From Rhodococcus sp. HNM0563 (GTDB lineage Bacteria > Actinomycetota > Actinomycetes > Mycobacteriales > Mycobacteriaceae): a stretch of 64,000 bases of DNA. Below are positions 35,798-43,962 of the stretch, in pieces. Position 1 is the first letter of the stretch, and each line of letters starts with the position of its first letter. The stretch covers positions 1,147 through 65,146 of the forward strand of contig NZ_JAASAF010000008.1 of NCBI RefSeq assembly GCF_012726195.1, read 5' to 3'. The position numbers and the translations under genes are program-made. Under the pieces are notes generated by a model. That model did no database searches, was not told where the DNA came from, and worked only from the letters and a program-made list of their open reading frames with translations.

Positions 35798-37563
35798 CGT
35801 CGGCGACGATCGAGGGGCTGTCGCTGCGGGCATGGCAGAGTGAGGCGTTCAATGCGTGGGTGGAAGCAGATCGTCGCGCTGTCGTAGAGGCGGTGATGGG
35901 GACCGGCAAGACCGCACTCGGCATTGCTGCTGCTGCAGATGCCATTGCTCGTGGACTCAGTGTTTTGGTGGTGGTCCCTGGGGTGGAGCTGCTGAACCAG
36001 TGGCACCGCGAGATCGGGAACTCACTGCCCGGCGTCGCGGTCGGCCGACGAGGGGACGGAAACTCGGATACGTTCCGCGGCCACCGAATTGTTGTCAGCA
36101 CAGTGCAATCGGCGACAGGATTTTCGGCGCCGCGGCCGGTCGGGCCGGCGCTGTTGATCGCTGACGAAGTGCACCGATACGGTGCACCGAGATACTCCCG
36201 GCTCCTCTTGGATGCATTCACCGAACGGATGGGACTCACTGCGACACTCGAGCGCAACGACGACGGCGTGGAGCGATTGTTGCTCCCGTACTTCGAGACG
36301 GTGATCGAGGGATGTACATATGAGCGTGGTCGCGCAGACGGAATCCTGGCGCCCGTTCGGGTGATGCTCGTCGAGGTGCCGTTCGACTCGGTCGAAGCAG
36401 CGGAGTACCAAGAGTGTGACGAGCTCGCTCGGAAGCTGTACGGCAAACTGATCCACAACTTGGGTTGTAGCGACGAATCATTCGGTGAGTTCATGCGGGA
36501 CGTTCAGCTCCTCAGCGACGGTCCGAATGCCGAAAAGGCGACGTGGACGGCACGCCGATACCTGCACGCAATCTCGCAGCGACGGACACTGCTGGCCGAA
36601 TCCAGCAGCAAACTGGACGCACTCCGCGACCTCGGCACTGTGCTCAGAGAATCTGGGCGAGCGTTGGCATTCTCGGAGACGAAGAAATCTGCCCGGGCGG
36701 CGGCTGAGGTTCTACTCGAGGAAGGTGTGCTGGCTGCCCCGTTCACGAGTGAGCTGAGTAGGTTGGACAGGAATCGGCTGCTCACAGCATTCCGGAATGG
36801 TGCTGTCACGACGTTGGTGGCACCGAAGGTCCTCGATGAGGGTGTCGACGTGCCCGAGGCGGATGTCGGCGTGATTCTTGCGAGCAGCAAGACCCGGCGA
36901 CAGATGATTCAGCGCATGGGAAGAATCATTCGGCCGAAATTGGATGGCCGGGCGGCATCGTTCCTGGTCATGTACGCGAAGGGAAGTTCGGAAGATCCGA
37001 GCACCGGCGCCCACGGTACGTTCCTGGAACAGCTCACGGGCATTGCGTCCGAGGTGGTTACGGTCGGTCCGGAAGGGGCGCCGGAACTACTTCGGTCGTG
37101 GCTCGCAATCGAGCGGGACAACGGGGGAGCAGCAGACGTCGGGTCCTCGGCTGTGGGGGTGGACTCCGAGGAGTTTGAGGCGACTATTGACGTCGATGAG
37201 GACATCGTCGAGATCGCGCATCGCCTGGTCGAGGATGACACTCCGGAGGTAGCCCCGACTGTTGAGTCCGAAGATGTGGATGTCCGCCGCATCTTACTGT
37301 CGGTCGGAGCGTATGGGGACGTCGATGACCTCGACACCGTGCTCGCGTGCTTGTCTGTGTTGGATCCGCAGCAGGTCGCTGTGCTCATCCTTCGGTTCGG
37401 ACTCGCAGGTGAATCGCCGAAGCGTCACAACGATATCGGTGTTCGGTTGGGGATGTCGGCGGTCCAGGTGGGCCGAGTCGAAACGGCTGCGCTTGAGTGT
37501 CTCGGTGACGCAGCGACAGTAATGGTTCTCGCAGAGTTGATGGTGCAGTTGGACGAACTCTGA
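35794..37563 (+). CDS. SF2 (XPB-like) DEAD/DEAH helicase with sigma-region-4-like C-terminus
   Basis: A 589-residue helicase. Q-like and motif I: LRAWQSEAFNAWVEADR and AVMGTGKTALG (~36); motif II IADEVHRYG (~124); motif III GLTATLERND; motif VI IQRMGRIIRPK (~373). After an acidic linker, residues ~515-580 read VLACLSVLDPQQVAVLILRFGL, then IGVRLGMSAVQVGRVETAALECL, the two-helix pattern of sigma-70 region 4 or a related HTH. That would place a sequence-specific or core-polymerase-binding module on a helicase. The ATG at 35794 was chosen because of the ATGA overlap with the upstream gene; an ATG at 35773 is also in frame. Function with the helicase-nuclease is inferred from coupling. Confidence 0.8.
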   Translation: MTSATIEGLSLRAWQSEAFNAWVEADRRAVVEAVMGTGKTALGIAAAADAIARGLSVLVVVPGVELLNQWHREIGNSLPGVAVGRRGDGNSDTFRGHRIVVSTVQSATGFSAPRPVGPALLIADEVHRYGAPRYSRLLLDAFTERMGLTATLERNDDGVERLLLPYFETVIEGCTYERGRADGILAPVRVMLVEVPFDSVEAAEYQECDELARKLYGKLIHNLGCSDESFGEFMRDVQLLSDGPNAEKATWTARRYLHAISQRRTLLAESSSKLDALRDLGTVLRESGRALAFSETKKSARAAAEVLLEEGVLAAPFTSELSRLDRNRLLTAFRNGAVTTLVAPKVLDEGVDVPEADVGVILASSKTRRQMIQRMGRIIRPKLDGRAASFLVMYAKGSSEDPSTGAHGTFLEQLTGIASEVVTVGPEGAPELLRSWLAIERDNGGAADVGSSAVGVDSEEFEATIDVDEDIVEIAHRLVEDDTPEVAPTVESEDVDVRRILLSVGAYGDVDDLDTVLACLSVLDPQQVAVLILRFGLAGESPKRHNDIGVRLGMSAVQVGRVETAALECLGDAATVMVLAELMVQLDEL

Positions 37564-37866
37564 TCGCGAAATGCGGCAGGGGTCCATGGGAAGAATGGCG
37601 ATCGGCTCAACGCGGACCGGATTCAGCGGCGGGCAGCGGTACACGGTAGTGGATTTGAGGACAGGAGCGATGGATTGGTGAGCGGCGCGGAACCAACGAT
37701 ATCGGCGACTTCTTGGATCCTTCAAGCTCCGCGCTACGGGATGAATGGCGCTCGGTCCTTACTCGTTTCTGCGCGCATGACGTCCGATAGCGCCCCTGAA
37801 CGAAGAATCTGTACAGAGCAAGCATCGACCGGCTCCGAATCCTTCTGCAGAAAACAAGACCACCCG

Positions 37867-38340
37867 ATGGAGGAACTATCGGCAGCCGCGGCCACCGCCT
37901 ACATCGTCGCGATCACCGCATGCTCGAGCATCGGATGGTCGAAGAAGACGGTGAGTGCGTTGGCATCGTTTCTGCGGTTCCTCCACGTCACAGGCATCAC
38001 CGCCCACCCGCTCGTCACGGCGCTGCCGAAGCTCGCCGGACCTCGTCGCACCGTGCCATGTGAACTCGACGAATCCGATTTCGCCCGTCTACTCGGGGGC
38101 TGCGACTGCAACCGTGACGTCGGGTTACGCGACTATGCGATCTTGACGGCACTATGGCGGCTGGGGCTGCGTCGCGCTGAGGTTGCCGGATTGAGAGTCG
38201 ATGACATCGACTGGCGGCGTGGTGAAATCATGATCCGAGGAAAAGGTCACCGTCACGAGCTTCTCCCGATCCCCATCGACGTCGGTGAGGCGATCGTCCG
38301 ATACTTGCACGACGGTCATCGTCGCGTCCCGCCGGGCTGA
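37867..38340 (+). pseudogene. Tyrosine recombinase, truncated at both ends
   Basis: About 157 residues of a phage-type integrase: the core-binding part (SSIGWSKKTVSALASFLRFLHVTGI) and the start of the catalytic domain (DYAILTALWRLGLRRAEVAGLRVDDIDWRRGEIMIRGKGHRHELLPI), which includes the first catalytic Arg in GLRRAEV and the Lys of GKGHRHE. The stop at 38338-38340 comes before the HxxR and Tyr motifs, so it cannot recombine DNA. Upstream of 37867 the frame stays open to ~37675 but no longer resembles an integrase. It marks an old insertion boundary left of the TIR/HORMA operon. Confidence 0.7.
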
Positions 38341-38453
38341 TGATGGTATGAAGCTCCAATGTGCTGGGTCATATTGAGATTGGTTTTGCACGTGTCGGGA
38401 GTGTCGGTGGTGTGTGGTTACCTCGGAGTCCACGAAGTTTAGAAGGAGAAGGC

Positions 38454-39308
38454 ATGGGTTCCACAGTTCAGGATGTGCGTATTCCGGAACGGTTTTCATA
38501 CGCGATAGACCAGCACTTGGTCTTTAACTACACCGGGGTGCAGGCGTGGCCGCTGGTTCTCGGGATTTTCGGGCGTCCTGGTGACGGGAAGAGTTTCCAG
38601 GTCCGAACGCATCTCGAATGTCGAGGCATCCTCCCTGTTTCGATCAATGCTGCGGATCTGGAAAGCGACCGGGCGGGAATGCCGGGAAAGCTTGTACTTG
38701 ACACGTATGAGGATGCTGGCCATCGGATCGACGAAGGCAACCCGACGGTGTTGGTGGTCGATGACTTTGACACGACCGTCGGTGAATGGGCGCAGAGCAC
38801 CACGACGGTCAATCACCAGCAGGTCTTGGCGCAACTCATGCACCTGGCAGACAGCCCTACCCGCGCAGGTGATCGGTCTCTCCGCCGGGTGCCGGTGATA
38901 ATCACCGGCAACGACCTCTCGAAGGTGTATCCGCCATTGCGTCGCCCCGGCCGGATGCGCGCTTTCCCGTGGCTCCCCACCACAGAAGAACGCGCCCACA
39001 TCGTCACCGGCATCTTAGGCAGCATGCTCTCGCCGACTGAGATCAACGAGCTGTTGGGAGAACTGGAGGAGGCGCCGATCGCGTTCTTCTCCGACCTGCT
39101 CGTGGAAGTTCTCGCGGAATCTTCGGACGCGGCGGTACGCCGACATGCTGCTTCCCTGCCCCGTCTGATCCTCCCGAGGAGCACGGAACGTCAGGAGCTT
39201 GAACGCGTGCTCCCCACGGGGCGACTGGACGGGGCGCAGGTGAAGACTCTCGCGCTGCATGTCTGGCACCAACGCATGCTGGCCACCCAATCGTACGTCG
39301 GGGAATGA
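38454..39308 (+). CDS. Rubisco-activase-like AAA+ ATPase, first gene of HORMA/TIR/SLOG operon
   Basis: A 284-residue AAA+ protein. Walker A is GRPGDGKS (~40), followed by LESDRAGMPGKLVLDTYEDAG; Walker B VLVVDDFD (~102); then TVNHQQVLAQLMHLADSPT, the sensor-1 segment RVPVIITGNDLSKVYPPL and Arg-finger/lid text RRPGRMRAFPWLPTTEER. This order and wording are close to plant and cyanobacterial Rubisco activase, yet no Rubisco gene is near. I infer a remodelling ATPase acting on a protein partner, most likely the HORMA-like neighbour, by analogy with TRIP13 and HORMA proteins in type III CBASS. The ATG at 38454 has AAGGAGAAG upstream; the next gene starts 10 bases after its stop. Confidence 0.75.
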   Translation: MGSTVQDVRIPERFSYAIDQHLVFNYTGVQAWPLVLGIFGRPGDGKSFQVRTHLECRGILPVSINAADLESDRAGMPGKLVLDTYEDAGHRIDEGNPTVLVVDDFDTTVGEWAQSTTTVNHQQVLAQLMHLADSPTRAGDRSLRRVPVIITGNDLSKVYPPLRRPGRMRAFPWLPTTEERAHIVTGILGSMLSPTEINELLGELEEAPIAFFSDLLVEVLAESSDAAVRRHAASLPRLILPRSTERQELERVLPTGRLDGAQVKTLALHVWHQRMLATQSYVGE

Positions 39309-39318
39309 GGAGGAGACG

Positions 39319-39840
39319 ATGAGCACGTTCACCTATTCATATGCGTACACGCGTTCGCAGGCGCTGGTTGACCAAGTGGAGGTCCTGTTTTCGGAAGCGG
39401 GAATCCCGCCGGACTCTACGGTGAAGGTCTGTCACGGGGTTCAGGAGAAATGGCTTGCCGCCGTAGGCCTCTACCTCTTGAAGAATGGCCAGCGCGTGTA
39501 TGAGATTGAGGCCGTAATCAATTGGTCGGCCCATTCGGAAAACCCCACACTGGACTTCTCGACGGATCTTCCCGGGTGGGAGGGGAAAGCCTCACCGGAA
39601 GCTGCAATCCTGGGGGCCAGGTTCGCAGCTAAAGCCGGATCTGAAGGGTTGACCCCACGGTACTGGGTGCGATTTATCTCTGCGATTCGGAACGATCCCG
39701 CCCGTCATCAGCGTTTGTGCCCCGAGGTAGGGGTCAGCTTCGGAAGCAGCGTGCCGGGGTGGGCAAAGTCTCCCACAGAAGTGAAGCTGAGTCTGCAGGA
39801 CCTCAGCGAAGTCGGTATGGCCGAACGTAGCGCGCTGTAA
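39319..39840 (+). CDS. Bacterial HORMA-like protein
   Basis: A 173-residue soluble protein. The opening MSTFTYSYAYTRSQALVDQV, then EVLFSEAGIPPD is typical, as I recall, of predicted bacterial HORMA-family proteins, and RVYEIEAVINWSAHSENPTLDF fits the next beta strands. The usual C-terminal safety-belt region cannot be confirmed by eye. HORMA proteins in type III CBASS bind a closure peptide, activate a nucleotidyltransferase and are reset by the AAA+ ATPase TRIP13; here the preceding gene is a different AAA+ type. The ATG at 39319 has GAGGAGGAG 4 bases upstream. An unrelated small beta-rich adaptor is the alternative. Confidence 0.5.
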   Translation: MSTFTYSYAYTRSQALVDQVEVLFSEAGIPPDSTVKVCHGVQEKWLAAVGLYLLKNGQRVYEIEAVINWSAHSENPTLDFSTDLPGWEGKASPEAAILGARFAAKAGSEGLTPRYWVRFISAIRNDPARHQRLCPEVGVSFGSSVPGWAKSPTEVKLSLQDLSEVGMAERSAL

Positions 39841-39856
39841 CCGGAAGGGTAAAGTC

Positions 39857-40429
39857 ATGGCACGCAAGATTTTCATCTCATTCCACCAGACTGATGAGAT
39901 CCAAGCGAACATCTGGATCCGGCGGTACAGCCAGTACTTTAGCGAGATACGAAGCCTCGGGCTGCACGAACTCGGAGACGACTTCACCGAGCACATCGAA
40001 AGCGGTGACAGCGACTACGTGATGCGCCGAATCCGAGAGGGCAAGATCGCCGGCACCTCCTGCACCGTGGTGCTCCTTGGCCAGTGCACCTGGGCGAGGA
40101 GATACGTGGACTGGGAAATCGCTGCCACGCTCCGCAATTTCAAGGACAGTCAGCGTGGAGGTCTGATCGGGGTGCAATTGCCTGGCACCCAGGACTTGGC
40201 AACGCCGAAGCTCCCGCCACGGCTCGCCTTGAATCTGGCTCAAGAAGACGGCGTCGACACCGGGTACGCACGGGTGTACCCACCGGCTCCGAGCGATGGC
40301 ACAATTGTGCAATGGGTGGATGAGGCTGTCGCCAGGCGCAACGATATGGATCCGGCTACCGGGTCGACCTCTGACCTGATGGTCAACAACCGTTCCTGCC
40401 CTAACCACGTCAACCTGGCCGAGTCCTGA
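39857..40429 (+). CDS. ThsB-like TIR domain protein (Thoeris-type sensor)
   Basis: A 190-residue single-domain protein of the MTH538/ThsB TIR-like family. Signatures: KIFISFHQTDEIQANIWIRRY at the first strand and helix, DYVMRRIREGKIAGTSCTVVLLG in the middle, and the characteristic CTWARRYVDWEIAATL with the conserved Trp and Glu. In Thoeris, ThsB detects infection and uses NAD+ to make a cyclic ADP-ribose signal for the effector ThsA. Here the family member lies in a five-gene operon with a second TIR and a SLOG protein, supporting such a signalling role. The ATG has GGAAGGG upstream, 16 bases after the preceding stop. Confidence 0.75.
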   Translation: MARKIFISFHQTDEIQANIWIRRYSQYFSEIRSLGLHELGDDFTEHIESGDSDYVMRRIREGKIAGTSCTVVLLGQCTWARRYVDWEIAATLRNFKDSQRGGLIGVQLPGTQDLATPKLPPRLALNLAQEDGVDTGYARVYPPAPSDGTIVQWVDEAVARRNDMDPATGSTSDLMVNNRSCPNHVNLAES

Positions 40430-40445
40430 TTGAAGGGAGAATTTC

Positions 40446-41657
40446 ATGGCTGTGACACCGCCCATCCTTGATGTTTTCGCGGTGTGGCACCCCGGAGAGT
40501 TCGATGGGGAGCAACTCTTCACCCGACTTGACGACCATTACCACTCCCCAGCGTTCTCCGGTCTCGCTGGCGGCGCGGTAGAAGTGTATGCGCGGAGCGC
40601 GCCATGGGGGGCGGACGGCGCTCCGCGCCCCATGGGGATCAGCGACGAACTCGCCCCCGGTATTGTGCCCGCCCACCGCAATGTCATCATCCTCTATGTC
40701 GGTGCCGCGCTCGCGACCGCATTCAAGAATGATCCAGCATGGGGCCAATACATCAGGGATATCGTCGAACTGGACGCGCGTGAACACGTCAAGGTCTACA
40801 CTCTCTTCGCCGAAGACTTCGACATGGCGGGTTCGAGCATCGGGGAACTCGTCGGTAGCGCCCAAGCGCTTACCGGGGTGTCGCTCCATGAACAGGGACA
40901 CCTCGGCCGAGAGGTGAGTCAAGCGATCACACAGTGGATCACCGGCGTACCTCAGATCCGCGTGTTCATCAGCCACACGAAACACTCCTCACTGGTCGAA
41001 ACTGACGCAAATAGTGGCGCGAACATCGCTCAACACGTGCGTGATGTGATTCACAGTACGCATTTGGGTGCTTTCTTCGACGCGCAAGACATCCAGGCCG
41101 GTGACGACTGGGAAGCCGTGCTCGATGGCAACGCCGAAGGGTCCGCACTGCTGATGGTTCGTACGGATAAGTACGCGGGTCGTGAATGGACGCAACGGGA
41201 AGTACTCACCGCGAAAACTGCTGACGTGCCGATCGTATGTCTCCACGCACTTACCGGCGGGGAAGACCGCGGCTCTTTCCTCATGGACCATGTTCCCACG
41301 GTGCCCTGCAGTCTTGAAAGCCCAGAAACGGGGATCGTCGCCGCTCTAAATAGTCTCGTCGATGAAGCGCTGAAACGTGCCTTGTGGGAAGCGCAACGGG
41401 TGTATCACGAGAGCGACGGGTTTGATTGGCTGCCGGTGCATGCACCGGAACCGGTGACGCTAACGCAGTGGCTCCGCGGGCATCAACAAGAAGACCCAGG
41501 GGACCAGCACGTCTGGATCATGCATCCCGACCCGCCCTTAGGGCCGCAGGAACGTGACGTGGTGAAATCACTGTGTTCTCTCGCCGGGTTCACCGATTCG
41601 GTCGAGATTCTAACGCCGAGGACTTTTGCCACCCGAGGAGGAGTGCTGTCGTCGTGA
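40446..41657 (+). CDS. TIR domain protein with N-terminal TIR-like module
   Basis: A 403-residue protein. Residues ~175-285 are a standard bacterial TIR domain: IRVFISHTKHSS, FFDAQDIQAGDDWEAVL, SALLMVRTDKYAGREWTQREVLTAK (catalytic-Glu region) and VPIVCLHAL. Residues ~7-165 (LDVFAVWHPGEFDGEQLF, RNVIILYVGAALATAF) look like a second, divergent TIR or flavodoxin-like fold without the catalytic Glu pattern. The C-terminal ~70 residues (WIMHPDPPLGPQERDVVKSL) are the linker region seen before SLOG partners. It is likely an NAD-processing enzyme or effector. Its TGA overlaps the GTG of the SLOG gene (GTGA at 41654-41657), so the two are translated together. Confidence 0.75.
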   Translation: MAVTPPILDVFAVWHPGEFDGEQLFTRLDDHYHSPAFSGLAGGAVEVYARSAPWGADGAPRPMGISDELAPGIVPAHRNVIILYVGAALATAFKNDPAWGQYIRDIVELDAREHVKVYTLFAEDFDMAGSSIGELVGSAQALTGVSLHEQGHLGREVSQAITQWITGVPQIRVFISHTKHSSLVETDANSGANIAQHVRDVIHSTHLGAFFDAQDIQAGDDWEAVLDGNAEGSALLMVRTDKYAGREWTQREVLTAKTADVPIVCLHALTGGEDRGSFLMDHVPTVPCSLESPETGIVAALNSLVDEALKRALWEAQRVYHESDGFDWLPVHAPEPVTLTQWLRGHQQEDPGDQHVWIMHPDPPLGPQERDVVKSLCSLAGFTDSVEILTPRTFATRGGVLSS

Positions 41658-42487
41658 ACGAACCCTCACTGATCGCCCGCGATGCTCTCGCCCACCGACG
41701 CATCGCCCTCTCCGTTTCTGAGAGCGCAGACCTTTCTGCTTTAGGGCTTTCTGAACGGCATTGCCGCATGGTCGTCGCTGAAACCGCGAGGGCCGTGTTC
41801 CTTGGCGGCGGCACCATTGTCTACGGAGGACACCTGGAAAAGACCGGGTATACACAGATCCTGCTCGACGAGATTCAGCGATTCAGAGACCGGACGGCGT
41901 CGTTGGAAATCGTGCTTGCAGAACCAGTCGTCCGGCACACTCCAAAAGAGCGGCTCGAACAGGTGGTGCAACGTCTGGGCGAGTTCGGGAAGTTGACACG
42001 CATCGACCGTGCCGGGAACCCTATCCCGCTTCGAAACATTGAACAGATACCTGACACTGCTGACGACTCAGCCGCTTTCACCGCGATGCGGACGTATGTT
42101 GCTGAACACACTGATGCGCGGATCGTTGTCGGAGGCAAACTGCAAGGCTATGCAGGGCAAGAGCCGGGTACGATAGAGGAGGCGCGGCTGAGTGTCGTAG
42201 CGGGCGCAGAGCTATTCGTTGCCGGAGGGTACGGGGGCGCTGCAGCGCTGTTGGTGACCGCTATGCTCGGTGAAAAGCCGAGTTGGATGCCAGAACACTT
42301 CCCAGTGCATTCCGAGAATGCCGAGGTGCAACACGCGCTCTCGCAGTTTCGCTCTGAGTGGGACAAGCGGCCCATTTCGATTCAGCGGCCCAATTCTCAA
42401 GTTTTGTCCGCCACGCACCGTCCTGCGGACATTGCAGCTGTCCTGTCCCGGGCATTGGCTCATAGGTCCGACCGTGTGAAGAACTAG
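41654..42487 (+). CDS. SLOG-superfamily nucleotide-sensing protein
   Basis: A 277-residue Rossmann-like protein of the SLOG (SMF/DprA-LOG) superfamily. Signatures: RIALSVSESADLSALGLSERH near the start, FLGGGTIVYGGHLEKTGYTQIL with the Gly-rich loop, AFTAMRTYVAEHTDARIVVGGKL, and AELFVAGGYGGAAALLV, whose Gly-Gly pair contacts the ligand in the fold. In Thoeris the SLOG domain of ThsA senses the TIR product; this SLOG protein has no SIR2 or other effector domain fused, so it may be a stand-alone sensor or act through the coupled TIR protein. The GTG at 41654 has AGGAGGAG upstream and overlaps the previous stop codon. Confidence 0.75.
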   Translation: MNEPSLIARDALAHRRIALSVSESADLSALGLSERHCRMVVAETARAVFLGGGTIVYGGHLEKTGYTQILLDEIQRFRDRTASLEIVLAEPVVRHTPKERLEQVVQRLGEFGKLTRIDRAGNPIPLRNIEQIPDTADDSAAFTAMRTYVAEHTDARIVVGGKLQGYAGQEPGTIEEARLSVVAGAELFVAGGYGGAAALLVTAMLGEKPSWMPEHFPVHSENAEVQHALSQFRSEWDKRPISIQRPNSQVLSATHRPADIAAVLSRALAHRSDRVKN

Positions 42488-42497
42488 AGTGTGTCTG

Positions 42498-42925
42498 CTA
42501 TTTGCGGACACGGTGATGAATAACAATCGCACCGAGGAGTACGCCACCGAGGAACGTGGTCGCGTACTTGTCGTAGCGCGTGGCGATACCGCGCCATTGC
42601 TTGAGGCGCCCGAATCCACGCTCGACGGTGTTGCGTTCGCGGTAGTGGTCTTTGTCGAATGTCGGCGGTCGACCTCCGTCCGGTCCCTTGGCCTTGCGGC
42701 GTCGGATCTGGTCGCTGCGTTTGGGGATGGTGTGCGAGATTCTTTGTTCTCGCAGGTGCTTTCGGGTGCTCGGATGCGAGTACGCCCTGTCGGCAAGCAG
42801 GCGAAGTGCTTCGGGTCCGTGGGCGCGGTGCGCGTCGAGCAGCGGCGCCAGGGTGGGGTTTATCGCCTGCCTGGCCCGGGGGCCACCGACCCTGTCGCGG
42901 TCATGACGTGGTCGGTAGCTCCCAT
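42498..42925 (-). pseudogene. IS5-family transposase, C-terminal fragment
   Basis: On the minus strand: DRDRVGGPRARQAINPTLAP, ADRAYSHPSTRKHLREQRISH, then RERNTVERGFGRLKQWRGIA and TRYDKYATTFLGGVLLGAIV, ending at a stop at 42498-42500. These are the last two-thirds of the catalytic domain of actinobacterial IS5 transposases (second catalytic Asp in ADRAYSH, Glu in TVERGF). The N-terminal half and any left end are missing. A GTGTC...GACAC hairpin at 42490-42510 probably marks the surviving terminus. It separates the convergent TIR/SLOG and restriction operons. Confidence 0.75.
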
Positions 42926-42948
42926 TAGGTCGACTTACTGAGGAACCT

Positions 42949-43962
42949 TCAATATGCGATCATCAATTCGGATAAACACTTTCGAGCGATCTGCGGATCT
43001 CGCCGCACGCTCCACATGTCCTGTGTAGGAAGCCCACACAACGTGTACATGATGCGGGCCTCGGGATGTGGCAGTGGGTTTCCGAAGCGTATGCGGACGA
43101 CGTTGCCGTCCGTCCGCACATCGGCGACTGTGTGTTTTCCGGATCGATGATCCAGTCCGTACATCAAGCGCCGAACATCAAGTGGGTCGACTTCGCGCGC
43201 TTCCTTCGCCACGCCCGAATCCAGTTCGACAACGGTGAATTCGGTCCATCCGCCCGGGACCTTGTGCCGGGAGAGGTATCGGCCGGTGAGTCCTTTGTGT
43301 ACTGGGAACCACCGATTTTTCTGTAGGGCGCCGGAGGTTGCTGATTCGGGCAGATAGACACGGATGGGCGCGGAGGCTTCATGAGGTCTGTAGAGTGGGG
43401 ATTCGAGCATGTTTGCAGTCCAGGCATCGAGCGGCGAGTCGGGGACGCGAGCCCACTCGTCGAGGTTGATATGGCGAAGGCCGAGACCTTGAACATTCTC
43501 GACGTGATCGATCATGCGAGTTGGACCGTGGAGTGTGAGCGATCGTTGAGTCGAGGTGGGCATAACTCTGATTGGAATGCCGCTCACCAGGATCGGGGAC
43601 TGCATTGCGCTGTCGTCCTGGTGGACTATCGAACCAATGGAGGAAACCCACTGGCCGCGCCCGAGCACAGCGAGGTCGCCGGCCAGAGCAAGTTCGTCCA
43701 ACCGGAGTCGATAGAGTTGTCGGCGTGCCTGCTCGTCGACAGAGTTGTCGTTGAGCGCAGCGTCTGCATCCATGATCCGGTCGAGCAGCGAGCGGGTCGA
43801 AATGGGCGTTCGTCCGCTTGTTGATGCCCATGCGATCGCTCGTACCAGTTCGTAGCTAATTTCTGTCTGTGGAGTGTTCGGAGGAATGCGCAGAACTGTG
43901 CTGATGTGGGAGCTATACGTTGATGAAGTCAACTGCTCGATAATTGGTGCGCCCGGGATCAT
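42949..43962 (-). CDS. Winged-helix protein, last gene of the 21-kb defence operon
   Basis: A 337-residue protein that I do not recognise as a named family. Residues ~25-110 look like a helix-turn-helix with wing (SYELVRAIAWASTSGRTPISTRSLLDRI, then QLYRLRLDELALAGDLAVLGRGQWV). The rest is mixed alpha/beta with a basic stretch (KGLTGRYLSRHKVPGGWTEF). Its ATG at 43962 overlaps the preceding stop (ATGA on the minus strand), so it is coupled to the AAA-like gene. A DNA-binding or regulatory subunit of the operon is plausible. G+C here is lower than in the helicase genes upstream. Confidence 0.55.
   Translation of the reverse strand: MIPGAPIIEQLTSSTYSSHISTVLRIPPNTPQTEISYELVRAIAWASTSGRTPISTRSLLDRIMDADAALNDNSVDEQARRQLYRLRLDELALAGDLAVLGRGQWVSSIGSIVHQDDSAMQSPILVSGIPIRVMPTSTQRSLTLHGPTRMIDHVENVQGLGLRHINLDEWARVPDSPLDAWTANMLESPLYRPHEASAPIRVYLPESATSGALQKNRWFPVHKGLTGRYLSRHKVPGGWTEFTVVELDSGVAKEAREVDPLDVRRLMYGLDHRSGKHTVADVRTDGNVVRIRFGNPLPHPEARIMYTLCGLPTQDMWSVRRDPQIARKCLSELMIAY

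Noticed and set aside
38454-39308. Genuine Rubisco activase
   Set aside because: The sequence is activase-like, but there is no Rubisco or carboxysome gene nearby and the operon partners are TIR/SLOG signalling proteins.
38454-39840. Canonical type III CBASS (TRIP13-HORMA)
   Set aside because: No CD-NTase is present, the AAA+ protein resembles Rubisco activase more than TRIP13, and TIR/SLOG genes follow instead of a nuclease effector.
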